NCBI RefSeq assembly: GCF_002900095.1
Contig: NZ_LLKN01000003.1
Location: forward strand, 178,638-242,637
DNA length: 64,000 bases
Source of the DNA: Salegentibacter mishustinae
GTDB lineage: Bacteria; Bacteroidota; Bacteroidia; Flavobacteriales; Flavobacteriaceae
Reading direction: 5' to 3'
In this document: piece after piece, positions 1-8,873 of the stretch
Position numbering within the stretch: position 1 is the first letter of the stretch
How the letters are laid out: every line of letters starts with the position of its first letter
Translations under genes and position numbers: made by a program
Notes under the pieces: generated by a model
Seen by the model: the letters and a program-made list of their open reading frames with translations, nothing else
Database searches by the model: none
What the model was told of the DNA's origin: nothing

Positions 1-636
1 GCTGCCTTATTCTTTCAACCGGGAATTGTAGCGCAAATAGCAGGAACTACAGATCTTAATTTTATAAGCGGTTACCGTGGAGTTATGCAGGCAATTACCG
101 TAGATACTGCAATAGAAACCGATAATAAAAACTTGAATGACCTATTTTCTTCAGGAGGAATGGCGGGAATGCTGGGAACTATCTGGCTAATTATTTGTGC
201 GATGGTTTTTGGCGGAATTATGGAAGCAATTGGTGCCCTGGCTAGAATTAGTAAAGCTTTACTGAATCTATTCCATACCACCTTTGGTTTATTCGCCAGT
301 ACTGTTTTTAGCTGTTTGGCTCTAAACGCTACTGCTTCAGATCAATATTTAGCAATTGTAGTTCCGGGAAAAATGTTCGCTAAAGCTTACCGCGATAAAG
401 GTCTTGCTCCAGAAAACCTGAGTAGAGCCTTAGAAGATTCGGGAACGGTAACTTCGGTGCTAATTCCCTGGAATACCTGTGGTGCATATCACAGCGGTGT
501 TCTTGGTGTTCCTACACTAAGTTACGCGGGCTATGCCTTCTTTAATTATTTAAGTCCGTTTATGACCTTACTTTTTGCTGCTTTCGGCATTAAAATCAAG
601 GAATTAAGTCAATCTGCGAAAACTCAAACGGCTTAA
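1..636 (+). CDS. nhaC: Na+/H+ antiporter, NhaC family (C-terminal part, cut by window edge)
   Basis: The reading frame is open from the first base, so the gene begins outside the window; the methionine at 85 is internal. About 211 residues remain. They hold several hydrophobic helices and the stretch SGTVTSVLIPWNTCGAY, typical of the C-terminal half of NhaC antiporters, inner-membrane proteins that exchange Na+ for H+. It ends with a short hydrophilic tail, and a 185-bp spacer separates it from the peroxiredoxin gene. NhaC is the best family match; other members of the ion-transporter superfamily are less likely. Confidence 0.85.
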   Translation, partial: AALFFQPGIVAQIAGTTDLNFISGYRGVMQAITVDTAIETDNKNLNDLFSSGGMAGMLGTIWLIICAMVFGGIMEAIGALARISKALLNLFHTTFGLFASTVFSCLALNATASDQYLAIVVPGKMFAKAYRDKGLAPENLSRALEDSGTVTSVLIPWNTCGAYHSGVLGVPTLSYAGYAFFNYLSPFMTLLFAAFGIKIKELSQSAKTQTA

Positions 637-768
637 AACTTCAGCAATAATAGGCATTAAAACTGTTAAATAGGAGTTTTCTATTCATTTTAGAAAAACC
701 TATAAACAAAACTTATTCTTAGATAGTATTTTAAAATTTCAATAACTTTTTTCAGCGAGAACTTTCCC

Positions 769-776
769 TAAATTTG
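769..776 (+). promoter_or_regulatory. Bacteroidota -7 promoter box for the peroxiredoxin operon
   Basis: TAAATTTG fits the TAnnTTTG -7 consensus of the Bacteroidota housekeeping sigma factor. It lies 46 bp before the peroxiredoxin start. A T-rich run about 20 bp upstream may stand in for the -33 TTG. No OxyR-type operator could be made out. Confidence 0.55.
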
Positions 777-821
777 TACTCGAATTACAATAAAAGTTAA
801 ACCAATAAAAACAAAATTTAT

Positions 822-1460
822 ATGTCATTAGTAGGAAAAAAGTTTCCAAACTTAAGCGTAAATGCAATGGATGAAATGGGTGATACATTTCAACTAAATA
901 TTTTAGAAGAAGCCCAGAAAAACAAGAAAAAAGTATTGCTATTCTGGTACCCAAAAGATTTCACCTTTGTTTGCCCTACAGAATTACACGCTTTCCAAAA
1001 AGCAGCTGAAGAATTTGAAAAAAGAAATGTAATGGTAGTTGGAGCTTCTTGTGATACTCCAGAAGTACATTTTGCCTGGTTAAATACTCCAAAAGATAAC
1101 GGAGGAATTGAAGGCGTAAAATATCCAATCCTTGCAGATTCTAACAGAAACCTAAGTTCCCGTCTTGGAATTCTAGATATTACCGGAGAATCTTATGATG
1201 AAGAAACCGGAGATGTTACTCTAGAAGGAGACAACGTAACTTACCGTGCTACTTACCTTATTGATGAGGAAGGAAAAATCTTCCACGAAGGTGTAAACGA
1301 TATGCCACTAGGTAGAAACGTAGCAGAATTCTTAAGACTTGTAGATGCTTACACTCACGTACAGGAAAAAGGTGAGGTTTGTCCTGCAAACTGGGAAGAA
1401 GGTAAAGATGCAATGAATGCCGATAGAGACGGAGTTGCTTCTTACCTAAGCTTAAACTAA
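822..1460 (+). CDS. typical 2-Cys peroxiredoxin (AhpC/TSA family)
   Basis: This cytoplasmic peroxidase reduces H2O2 and organic hydroperoxides. The peroxidatic cysteine is C51 in FTFVCPTEL, and the resolving cysteine is C187 in GEVCPANW, so both halves of the 2-Cys cycle are present. At 212 residues it has the normal length for the Prx1/AhpC class. There is no C-terminal YF motif, which suggests a robust enzyme that is not easily over-oxidised (inference). It is followed after 22 bp by a thioredoxin-like gene and then a small protein, so the electron donor is probably encoded in the same operon. Confidence 0.95.
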   Translation: MSLVGKKFPNLSVNAMDEMGDTFQLNILEEAQKNKKKVLLFWYPKDFTFVCPTELHAFQKAAEEFEKRNVMVVGASCDTPEVHFAWLNTPKDNGGIEGVKYPILADSNRNLSSRLGILDITGESYDEETGDVTLEGDNVTYRATYLIDEEGKIFHEGVNDMPLGRNVAEFLRLVDAYTHVQEKGEVCPANWEEGKDAMNADRDGVASYLSLN

Positions 1461-1482
1461 GAAAAAAGGGAAAGAGATTGTT

Positions 1483-1797
1483 ATGATAAAAGAATTAGAA
1501 CAAGATAATTTAAACGAAATAGTTTCTGATAACGAAACCGTTGTGGTACAGTATATGGCCGGATGGTGCGGTAACTGCCGATTAATGAAGCCTAAATTCA
1601 AGAAATTAGCTTCAGAAAATGAGAACGCAACGTTCTTGATGGTAGATGCTGAGAAATATCCGGAATCCAGAAAACTGGCTAAGGTAGATAACCTACCAAC
1701 TTTTGCCACTTTCAAAAACGGAAGTTTCGTTAATCAGGTACAAACTAACAAATTTGAACCTCTAAAAGACCTAGTAAATGAAGTTACCAGTAATTAA
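1483..1797 (+). CDS. thioredoxin family protein
   Basis: A 104-residue, single-domain thioredoxin fold. The active site is WCGNC (C29 and C32), an N for P change from the classical WCGPC, which would be expected to alter its redox potential. The cis-proline segment NLPTF is present. There is no signal peptide, so it is cytoplasmic. It lies directly downstream of the 2-Cys peroxiredoxin and overlaps the next gene by 20 bp, which suggests it reduces that peroxiredoxin (inference from context). Confidence 0.9.
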   Translation: MIKELEQDNLNEIVSDNETVVVQYMAGWCGNCRLMKPKFKKLASENENATFLMVDAEKYPESRKLAKVDNLPTFATFKNGSFVNQVQTNKFEPLKDLVNEVTSN

Positions 1798-2026
1798 ACA
1801 TTTAGCACGCGAGAACGAAGCTCAAAAACTGGAACATACCATAGAAGTACTTGAAAGCTATACTGAACATCGTTCGGTAAAAGACGAGGAAATGGATGTG
1901 ATAGGTGAATTGATCTCGAACTTATGCGGAGCTGTAGAAGTTAAGCATTCTATTGATGGTGGAACGCCAGAAAAGGATGCCTGTAACAACTTTATGCAAA
2001 AAGTAGTTGGTTCTATAGACCGTTAG
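1778..2026 (+). CDS. small conserved protein linked to peroxiredoxin/thioredoxin (82 aa)
   Basis: The start codon lies inside the thioredoxin gene (20-bp overlap), which points to translational coupling. The product is 82 residues, charged and probably helical, without membrane segments or signal. Two cysteines are visible, one in SNLCGAVE and one in KDACNNF; they are far apart and do not form a CxxC. I do not recognise a characterised family, though I believe it belongs to a DUF (DUF6952-like) common beside peroxiredoxins in flavobacteria. A strong terminator follows, so it ends the three-gene operon. A role in peroxide defence is inferred from position only. Confidence 0.75.
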   Translation: MKLPVIKHLARENEAQKLEHTIEVLESYTEHRSVKDEEMDVIGELISNLCGAVEVKHSIDGGTPEKDACNNFMQKVVGSIDR

Positions 2027-2052
2027 GAAATCGCGTTTTTATTATAATTTAT

Positions 2053-2089
2053 AAAGGGCTGTCTTATATTTAGGCAGCCCTTTGTTTTT
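2053..2089 (+). terminator. rho-independent terminator of the peroxiredoxin operon
   Basis: A perfect 9-bp stem AAAGGGCTG / CAGCCCTTT (2053-2061 with 2075-2083) is followed by GTTTTTA. It lies 27 bp after the stop of the 82-aa gene and separates that operon from tpx. Confidence 0.9.
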
Positions 2090-2157
2090 ATGATAATTTT
2101 AGTAAATCCCTAAAACAGATGTTCTAAATTTATCAAACCAATCTAATAGTAATATCC

Positions 2158-2658
2158 ATGTCGCAAATAACATTAAAAGGTGAAAAAATAAACACCTATG
2201 GCAGCTTACCCGAAAAAGGCGAAAGAGCTCCCCATTTTGAACTTATTAAATCTGATCTTAGTACCGCAACTTTAAACGATTTTAAAGGAAAGCGGGTTAT
2301 TTTAAATATCTTCCCCAGTATAGACACCGGGGTGTGTGCAACTTCAGTTAGAAAATTTAATGAAAAAGCTACCGGTCTGGATAATACCGTGGTACTTTGT
2401 ATCTCAAGAGATTTACCTTTTGCTCAAAAACGTTTTGTAAATGACGAGGGTTTAGAGAATGTCATCAATCTATCAGATTTTAGAGATAGAAACTTCGGAA
2501 AAGATTACGGCCTGGAAATTATGGATGGCCCTTTTGAGGCTTTACTTTCCCGTGTTGTAATTGTATTAGATGAAGAAGGCAACGTGATTCACAGCCAACA
2601 AGTTCCTGAAATAGGTGAAGAACCAGATTATCTTTCTGCGCTAAAAACCCTTTTATAA
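2158..2658 (+). CDS. tpx: thiol peroxidase Tpx, apparently lacking the resolving cysteine
   Basis: A 166-residue atypical 2-Cys peroxiredoxin of the Tpx class that reduces H2O2 and alkyl hydroperoxides with thioredoxin as donor. The peroxidatic cysteine is C60 in PSIDTGVCATS, and a second conserved cysteine, C81, is in VVLCISRD. In the well-studied E. coli enzyme the resolving cysteine sits in RFCGAEG; here the matching stretch reads RFVNDEG, so it is missing. The enzyme may work as a 1-Cys type or use C81 or an external thiol (inference). The stop codon overlaps the start of dgkA by one base. Confidence 0.93.
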   Translation: MSQITLKGEKINTYGSLPEKGERAPHFELIKSDLSTATLNDFKGKRVILNIFPSIDTGVCATSVRKFNEKATGLDNTVVLCISRDLPFAQKRFVNDEGLENVINLSDFRDRNFGKDYGLEIMDGPFEALLSRVVIVLDEEGNVIHSQQVPEIGEEPDYLSALKTLL

Positions 2659-3020
2659 TGCGAGATAGTTTTCTCGGAAAAAGAATAAGAGGAGGCGGCT
2701 ATGCTATTAAAGGAGCCTGGTTATTACTAAAACACGAGCAAAGCATACAGGTGCAGTTTGCACTGGCAATAATTATGTGTATTGCCGGCTATTTCTTTGA
2801 AATTACTAAAACCGAATGGATGTTTCAGTTTGTAGCTATAGGCCTGGTGATGACTGCTGAAGGTTTGAATTCCGGTTTGGAAGCTATGGCAGATTTTGTA
2901 CATCCAGATTTTCATAGTAAAATAGGCCATATTAAAGATATTGCGGCAGGAGCGGTTTTTATAGCAGCTATAATTGCGGTAATTATAGGTGCATTTATTT
3001 ACTTTCCCTACATTTTTTAA
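2658..3020 (+). CDS. dgkA: diacylglycerol/undecaprenol kinase, DgkA family
   Basis: A 120-residue integral membrane kinase with three hydrophobic helices. The family signature is visible as EGLNSGLEAMAD followed by KDIAAGAV, the region holding the catalytic glutamates and metal site. It phosphorylates diacylglycerol or undecaprenol in the inner membrane, feeding lipid recycling. Start and tpx stop share one base (TAATG), so the two are co-transcribed and coupled. The length is normal for the family. In Bacteroidota the preferred substrate cannot be read from the sequence. Confidence 0.9.
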   Translation: MRDSFLGKRIRGGGYAIKGAWLLLKHEQSIQVQFALAIIMCIAGYFFEITKTEWMFQFVAIGLVMTAEGLNSGLEAMADFVHPDFHSKIGHIKDIAAGAVFIAAIIAVIIGAFIYFPYIF

Positions 3021-3183
3021 AATAAATTATAGTCTAGCTTTCAGAACCTAAGGCACTTAAATTCTGAATTATTTTCAGCGCTACTTCTCAAAAAATAATT
3101 GCTTAGATTTGAACGTTTAAGCTAATAAAATAACCTCCTCTAAACTGAAGTCAATTTTCTTTATTTTAGAAGGGGCTAATTTG

Positions 3184-3192
3184 TATTTTTGC
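3184..3192 (+). promoter_or_regulatory. -7 promoter box for ftsK
   Basis: TATTTTTGC is an exact TAnnTTTGC match, placed 22 bp before the ftsK ATG at 3214. It also explains why an upstream TTG at 3181 is not a real start: that codon belongs to the promoter region. Confidence 0.6.
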
Positions 3193-3213
3193 TCAAAATC
3201 CTTCAAATCATCT

Positions 3214-5586
3214 ATGGCCAAAAAGAAAACCAGGACTAAAACAAACACCGGGAAAAAGTCGACTAAATTTTCCTTCAAACTTAACCGGCAACAAAAGGTA
3301 GTTTTAGGTAGTTTTTTAATGTTATTCGGCCTGGCTTTAAGTGTGGCATTCATCTCATTTTTATTCAATTGGGAGGTAGACCAAAGCACGCTTGGTGAAT
3401 TCTCAAATCGCGAAGTAGAAACCAAAAACTGGCTAAGCAAATTTGGCGCTTCAGTTAGTGACTTTTTTATGTATAAAGGATTTGGCGTTGCTGCTTTTAT
3501 CTTCTCAATTTTAGTAAGCTACAGCGGATTTCATCTTTTTCTTGGTGTAAAATCTACCAAACTAAGAGAATCCTGGTTTTGGGGTATTTTAATTATGTTA
3601 TGGCTAGCTATTTTCTTCGGATTTTTCGCTGTTAACAACCCATTATTAGGCGGAAGAATAGGTTATGAAATGAATGATTTTCTTCAGGATTATTTAGGTT
3701 TCTTCGGTACTATTTTATTAATGCTATTCCTGTTTATTGCCTATTTAAGCTTAAGATTAAAACTAACCCCCGAATTGATTGGCGGTTTTGTAAAGTCTAA
3801 GAAAGAAAGCCTGAACAAAGAATTTCAATCAAATAAAGAAGAAATTTCAGCTACCGAAGAAGAAACTGACTGGAAAGAACAAGTTGCCCCAAAACAGGAA
3901 AAACCTGCCGAAAAAAATTCCGCAGAAATAAAACTGGAAAAAACACTTCCAAAAGAAGAAACCCCTACTCCTTCGCCTAAACCTGCAAAGAAAGAAGAGA
4001 GCGGCGAAGTGGAAATGGAAGTAGAAACTACCGAAGAAGAGGAAGTAGAAGAAGATAAGATCAGCAATAAGATCGTTAAAGATTTTGGGGAGTTTGATCC
4101 TACTTTAGAATTAAGTAATTATAAATTCCCTACCCTGGAATTGCTCCAGGAATATGGTGGCGGTATTACGGTAGACCAGGAAGAACTAGAGGAACATAAA
4201 AACCGGATTGTAGATACGCTTAAAAATTACAAAATTGAGATCGCGCAAATTAAAGCTACGGTTGGCCCAACGGTAACCTTATACGAAATTGTACCTGAAG
4301 CGGGAATTAGGATCTCAAAAATTAAGAACCTGGAAGACGATATCGCGCTTTCCCTTTCGGCATTGGGTATTCGAATTATTGCGCCAATTCCGGGTAAAGG
4401 GACTATAGGTATAGAGGTTCCCAATAAAAATTCTACCATTGTTTCTATGCGTTCGGTGATCGCTTCACCTAAATTCCAGAATGCCGAGATGGAATTACCA
4501 ATGGCTTTGGGTAAAACTATTTCTAACGAAACCTTTGTGGTAGACCTTGCAAAAATGCCGCATATGCTTATGGCCGGTGCTACAGGCCAGGGTAAATCGG
4601 TTGGATTAAATGCTATATTAACTTCATTACTTTACAGCAAGCATCCTGCTGAAGTAAAATTTGTACTGGTAGATCCTAAAAAAGTAGAGCTTACGCTTTT
4701 TAATAAAATTGAACGTCATTATCTCGCAAAACTACCAGATTCAGGTGACGCTATTATTACTGATAATACCAAGGTGATTAACACATTGAATTCACTTTGT
4801 ATTGAAATGGATGATCGTTACGAACTTCTTAAAGACGCGATGGTTCGTAACATTAAAGAATACAATGTTAAGTTTAAAGCCAGGAAACTGAACCCGGAAA
4901 ACGGACATAAATTCCTACCTTATATTGTTCTGGTGGTAGATGAATTTGCCGATTTAATAATGACTGCCGGAAAAGAGGTAGAAACCCCTATTGCCCGTTT
5001 AGCACAATTAGCCCGTGCAATTGGTATTCACTTAATTATTGCTACCCAAAGACCTTCGGTAAACGTAATTACCGGTATTATAAAAGCTAACTTCCCGGCG
5101 AGAATTGCCTTTAGGGTAACCTCTAAAATAGATTCCAGAACCATTTTAGATGGCCAGGGAGCCGATCAGTTAATTGGTCGCGGAGATATGCTTTTCACCC
5201 AGGGAAATGAATTAAAGCGTTTACAATGTGCTTTTGTAGACACCCCTGAAGTTGATAAAATAACAGAGTTCATAGGTTCTCAAAAAGCTTATCCAGAAGC
5301 GCATCAACTTCCTGCCTATGAAGCAGATGATAGTGGCACAGGTGTTGATATAGATGTAAGTGAAAGAGATAAACTCTTTAGGGAAGCTGCCGAAGTGATC
5401 GTTACCGCTCAACAAGGCTCGGCTTCTTTGCTGCAACGTAAACTGAAACTTGGTTACAACCGCGCCGGTAGGATCATAGATCAATTAGAAGCGGCGGGAA
5501 TTGTAGGACCTTTTGAAGGAAGTAAAGCCAGGCAGGTTTTAGTTACAGATCTTGCAGCCTTAGATCAATTATTAAATGAAGAATAA
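3214..5586 (+). CDS. ftsK: DNA translocase FtsK/SpoIIIE
   Basis: A 790-residue septal DNA pump that moves chromosome termini during division. The N-terminal part has a basic leader and about four membrane helices (roughly residues 20-190). A long acidic Glu/Lys/Pro linker follows (about 200-290). The motor domain has Walker A GATGQGKSVG and Walker B VLVVDEFADL, and a winged-helix gamma domain (LLQRKLKLGYNRAGRIID) lies at the C-terminus. I chose ATG 3214 (MAKKKTRTK) rather than the in-frame TTG at 3181 because a -7 box lies between them. The lolA and lptF/lptG-like genes follow closely, giving an envelope operon. Confidence 0.95.
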   Translation: MAKKKTRTKTNTGKKSTKFSFKLNRQQKVVLGSFLMLFGLALSVAFISFLFNWEVDQSTLGEFSNREVETKNWLSKFGASVSDFFMYKGFGVAAFIFSILVSYSGFHLFLGVKSTKLRESWFWGILIMLWLAIFFGFFAVNNPLLGGRIGYEMNDFLQDYLGFFGTILLMLFLFIAYLSLRLKLTPELIGGFVKSKKESLNKEFQSNKEEISATEEETDWKEQVAPKQEKPAEKNSAEIKLEKTLPKEETPTPSPKPAKKEESGEVEMEVETTEEEEVEEDKISNKIVKDFGEFDPTLELSNYKFPTLELLQEYGGGITVDQEELEEHKNRIVDTLKNYKIEIAQIKATVGPTVTLYEIVPEAGIRISKIKNLEDDIALSLSALGIRIIAPIPGKGTIGIEVPNKNSTIVSMRSVIASPKFQNAEMELPMALGKTISNETFVVDLAKMPHMLMAGATGQGKSVGLNAILTSLLYSKHPAEVKFVLVDPKKVELTLFNKIERHYLAKLPDSGDAIITDNTKVINTLNSLCIEMDDRYELLKDAMVRNIKEYNVKFKARKLNPENGHKFLPYIVLVVDEFADLIMTAGKEVETPIARLAQLARAIGIHLIIATQRPSVNVITGIIKANFPARIAFRVTSKIDSRTILDGQGADQLIGRGDMLFTQGNELKRLQCAFVDTPEVDKITEFIGSQKAYPEAHQLPAYEADDSGTGVDIDVSERDKLFREAAEVIVTAQQGSASLLQRKLKLGYNRAGRIIDQLEAAGIVGPFEGSKARQVLVTDLAALDQLLNEE

Positions 5587-5602
5587 ACACCTAATTACTA
5601 AA

Positions 5603-6244
5603 ATGAAAAAATTAATTTTTATCACGCTCGCTATTTTCACCATAAGCTTGCAGGCACAAAATTCTAAAAAAGCCGAAAACCTTCTTAATGAAGTTTCTTC
5701 TAAGGTTAAAACCTACGATAATATGGTGATCGACTTTAAATATAGTCTTCAAAATAATGCTGCCAATGTAAACCAGGAAACACGTGGCGATGTTAGCATA
5801 AAAGGAGAGAAATATGTATTAAACCTAATGGGAACTACCCAAATGTTTGATGGGAAGAAAGTCTACACTATAATTCCGGAAGATGAGGAGATTAATATTT
5901 CTACCTATGTTGAAGAGGAAGAAAATAATATTACTCCTTCAAAAATGTTTAGCTTTTATGAAGAAGGTTATAACTACGAAATGGACGTTGTTAAAAATGT
6001 AAATGGGCGCAATATTCAATACGTAAAATTAACTCCAAAAGATAGCAATGCCGAGGTTAAGAATATTTTATTGGGTATAGATAGCCAAACCAAGCATATT
6101 TACAACCTAATCCAAACCCAGGATAACGATACAAAAATTACTATTACTGTAAAAAGCTTTAAAACCGACCAGGAGCTGGCTAAAAACCTTTTTACTTTTG
6201 AAGAAGCTCGTTACGAAGATTTTTACATTAATAGATTAGACTAA
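5603..6244 (+). CDS. lolA: outer membrane lipoprotein carrier protein LolA family
   Basis: 213 residues beginning with a clear signal peptide (MKKLIFITLAIFTISLQAQ), so the product is periplasmic. The mature part has the LolA pattern: an N-terminal helix with AENLLNEVSSKV, then a beta-rich half-barrel with RGDVSIKGEKY. LolA carries lipoproteins from the inner to the outer membrane. The ATG at 5576 lies inside ftsK and would give nine residues ahead of the signal, so 5603 is preferred. It is 16 bp after ftsK and 1 bp before the LptF/LptG-type gene, in line with a co-transcribed envelope set. Confidence 0.88.
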   Translation: MKKLIFITLAIFTISLQAQNSKKAENLLNEVSSKVKTYDNMVIDFKYSLQNNAANVNQETRGDVSIKGEKYVLNLMGTTQMFDGKKVYTIIPEDEEINISTYVEEEENNITPSKMFSFYEEGYNYEMDVVKNVNGRNIQYVKLTPKDSNAEVKNILLGIDSQTKHIYNLIQTQDNDTKITITVKSFKTDQELAKNLFTFEEARYEDFYINRLD

Positions 6245-6245
6245 G

Positions 6246-7694
6246 TTGAAAATACTAGACCGGTACATACTCACCAGTTACTTAAAAACATTTTTTTCAG
6301 TTTTTATTATTCTTATGTTCATCTTTGTACTCCAAACCATTTGGCTGTACATAGGTGAACTGGCGGGAAAAGATTTGGATACAGAAATTATTCTAAAATT
6401 CCTTCTCTACTTTTCTCCTAAACTGGTGCCACTGGTTCTACCGCTTACCATCCTGCTTACCTCCATCATGACTTTTGGTAATTTTGCCGAAAATTATGAG
6501 TTCGCAGCTATGAAATCTTCGGGGATTTCCCTGCAACGAGCAATGCGTAGCTTAACCGTTTTTATTCTATTGGTTAGTGTTACCGCCTTCTTTTTTGCAA
6601 ATAATGTAATTCCTGCCGCAGAATATAAATCTATAAATCTTCGGAAAAACATTGCCAAATTAAAACCGGCAATGGCTATTACCGAAGGGGTTTTCAACGA
6701 TCTTGGAACTATTAATATTAAAGTTGAAGATAAAAGTGGTGATAACGGCCAATATCTTACCGATGTGATTATTCATAAGAAAACAAATCGCAGTGGTAAT
6801 TTTACCGTAATTAAAGCCGAAGAAGGAGAATTGGTAGGAAGTACAGATTCTGATGTGCTTTCGCTTATTTTGAAAGACGGTAATTATTACGACGAAGTTC
6901 AAGCTTCAGATTATTCTAAAAGAAGGAACAAACCTTATCTAAAAAGTTATTTTGATGAATATACCATAAACCTGGATTTATCTGATTTTAATAATGTAGA
7001 CCTGGAAGATGAAAGTTACAGCAATACCCAGGGTATGCTGAATATATCTGAACTGCGCCAGAGTATAGATTCCTTTGCTACTTCGCATAACGAAAAGAAA
7101 AGAGCTTTAACCGAAAATATGTACCAGCGTACAAATTTTGATAATATTGCGGTGAATTTAAACCCTTCAGATTCTATTAAGGAAATAGAAAATACCATCC
7201 TGGAAGAATACGATACTTATCAGGCGGTGCAAATTGTTAACTTATCGCTTGGCTCTGTAAATGGAGCACTTTCACACCTTAATATTAAAAAATCTGAATT
7301 AAAGAATTCTACCAAGCAACTTAATAAATTCGAGATAGCATTACACGAAAAATATGTTTTAGCAATAGCCTGTATAGTGCTCTTTTTTGTAGGTGCCCCA
7401 TTAGGTGCAATTATTAGAAAAGGAGGAATGGGATTACCAATGGTGGTTGCAATTCTACTTTTTCTAACTTATCACTTTATAGGAATATTTGCTAAAAACA
7501 GTGCAGAAGATGGTAGTATTAGTCCGTTTATGGCTACCTGGCTTTCAACACTCATTATGCTTCCGCTAGGAATCTACCTCACATACCGGGCTACTACAGA
7601 TCAGGGACTTTTTGCTTTCGACAATATTACCGAACCTATAAGAAAAGCGCTCAAAAAAGCTGGTATTATTAAGCCGAAAAGAAAAATAGATTAA
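6246..7694 (+). CDS. LptF/LptG family LPS export permease (YjgP/YjgQ)
   Basis: 482 residues with six predicted helices, three near the N-terminus and three near the C-terminus, framing a large periplasmic domain. This is the layout of the permease subunits of the LPS exporter LptB2FG. The start is a TTG at 6246, one base after the lolA stop; it gives MKILDRYILTSYL, the usual N-terminus of the flavobacterial homologues, and no ATG lies nearby. The sequence does not settle whether it is LptF or LptG. The charged C-terminal tail ends just before the ribB promoter. Confidence 0.9.
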   Translation: MKILDRYILTSYLKTFFSVFIILMFIFVLQTIWLYIGELAGKDLDTEIILKFLLYFSPKLVPLVLPLTILLTSIMTFGNFAENYEFAAMKSSGISLQRAMRSLTVFILLVSVTAFFFANNVIPAAEYKSINLRKNIAKLKPAMAITEGVFNDLGTINIKVEDKSGDNGQYLTDVIIHKKTNRSGNFTVIKAEEGELVGSTDSDVLSLILKDGNYYDEVQASDYSKRRNKPYLKSYFDEYTINLDLSDFNNVDLEDESYSNTQGMLNISELRQSIDSFATSHNEKKRALTENMYQRTNFDNIAVNLNPSDSIKEIENTILEEYDTYQAVQIVNLSLGSVNGALSHLNIKKSELKNSTKQLNKFEIALHEKYVLAIACIVLFFVGAPLGAIIRKGGMGLPMVVAILLFLTYHFIGIFAKNSAEDGSISPFMATWLSTLIMLPLGIYLTYRATTDQGLFAFDNITEPIRKALKKAGIIKPKRKID

Positions 7695-7695
7695 A

Positions 7696-7704
7696 TATCT
7701 TTGC
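7696..7704 (+). promoter_or_regulatory. -7 promoter box for ribB(A)
   Basis: TATCTTTGC matches TAnnTTTGC and lies 20 bp before the ATG at 7725, immediately after the stop of the permease gene. The in-frame TTG at 7701 is part of this box, which argues against it as a start. Confidence 0.6.
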
Positions 7705-7724
7705 AGCCCAAAATAACACACAAC

Positions 7725-8873
7725 ATGGCTCAGGAAACAACTACCCAAAACACCCTTAAGCTTCACAGCATTCAGGAAGCGATTGATGATATTCGTGCTG
7801 GCAAGGTGATTATTGTGGTAGACGATGAAGACAGGGAAAATGAAGGAGATTTTGTTGCCGCTGCCGAAAAGGTGACTCCGGAAATGATCAATTTTATGGC
7901 CACTCATGGCCGCGGACTCATTTGTGCCCCGATTACCGAAGAACGTTGCAAGAACCTGAAATTGGAGATGATGGTGAGCAACAATACTGATCCTATGGAA
8001 ACCGGGTTTACCATTTCTGTAGATTTACGCGGCAAAGGTGTTACCACGGGTATTTCAGCTTCAGATAGAGCTAAAACCATACAGTCTCTCATAGATCCAG
8101 AAACCAATCCTACAGATCTTAACCGTCCCGGGCATATCTTCCCGCTTAAAGCAAAAGAAGGTGGTGTTTTGAGGAGAACCGGTCATACCGAAGCTGCTAT
8201 AGATTTTGCAAGACTTGCCGGTTTTGAGCCAGCAGGAGTAATTGTAGAGATTATGAATGAGGATGGAACTATGGCAAGACTTCCGCAGTTAATGGAAGTA
8301 GCTCAGCGATTCGATCTCAAAATTGTTTCTATTGAAGCCCTGGTTGCTTATAGGATGCAACACGATTCTTTAATTGAAAAGAAAGAAGATTTTGATCTTG
8401 AGACCCGTTTTGGAAAATTTAGATTAAGAGCTTACCGCCAAACTACAAACGGGCAGGTTCATCTTGCGCTAACCAAAGGAAGCTGGAAAAGCGATGAAGA
8501 AATTCTTGTTCGTATGAATTCTACTCTGGTTAATAACGATATTTTGGGAACACTTACCAATGATGCCGAAAAGAAACTGGATAATATGTTTAGGGCGGTT
8601 AATGAAGAAGGTCGCGGTGCTATTGTTTTTATAAATCCTGCGGTACAATCTTTAAATTTATTACCAAGACTTGCCGAGCTTAAAGAACGCCAGAAAAAAG
8701 GCGAAGTAAAAGCTCCGCCTATTAATATGGATAATAAAGATTTTGGGATTGGTGCCCAGATTCTACACGACCTGGAAATTCATAAAATCAAATTGCTTTC
8801 TAACACCCAGCAAACAAAACGTGTGGGTATGATTGGCTACGGACTTGAAATTACCCGCTACGTAAATTATTAA
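7725..8873 (+). CDS. ribB: 3,4-dihydroxy-2-butanone 4-phosphate synthase with degenerate GTP cyclohydrolase II domain
   Basis: 382 residues. The N-terminal domain (about 1-205) is an intact DHBP synthase, with the acidic loop VDDEDRENEGDF and the GHTEAAID segment; it makes the four-carbon precursor of riboflavin. The C-terminal domain aligns in outline with GTP cyclohydrolase II, but the zinc-binding cysteine cluster and GDxxGSxRCDCG-type segment are absent; the region reads VRMNSTLVNNDILGTL. It has no cysteine there at all. The second activity is therefore probably lost, as in known RibBX-type proteins, and a separate RibA should exist elsewhere (inference). Start at ATG 7725, below a -7 box. 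Confidence 0.9.
   Translation: MAQETTTQNTLKLHSIQEAIDDIRAGKVIIVVDDEDRENEGDFVAAAEKVTPEMINFMATHGRGLICAPITEERCKNLKLEMMVSNNTDPMETGFTISVDLRGKGVTTGISASDRAKTIQSLIDPETNPTDLNRPGHIFPLKAKEGGVLRRTGHTEAAIDFARLAGFEPAGVIVEIMNEDGTMARLPQLMEVAQRFDLKIVSIEALVAYRMQHDSLIEKKEDFDLETRFGKFRLRAYRQTTNGQVHLALTKGSWKSDEEILVRMNSTLVNNDILGTLTNDAEKKLDNMFRAVNEEGRGAIVFINPAVQSLNLLPRLAELKERQKKGEVKAPPINMDNKDFGIGAQILHDLEIHKIKLLSNTQQTKRVGMIGYGLEITRYVNY

Noticed and set aside
3117..3440. Minus-strand open frame over the start of ftsK
   Set aside because: Antisense to the ftsK promoter and first codons, with no family match.
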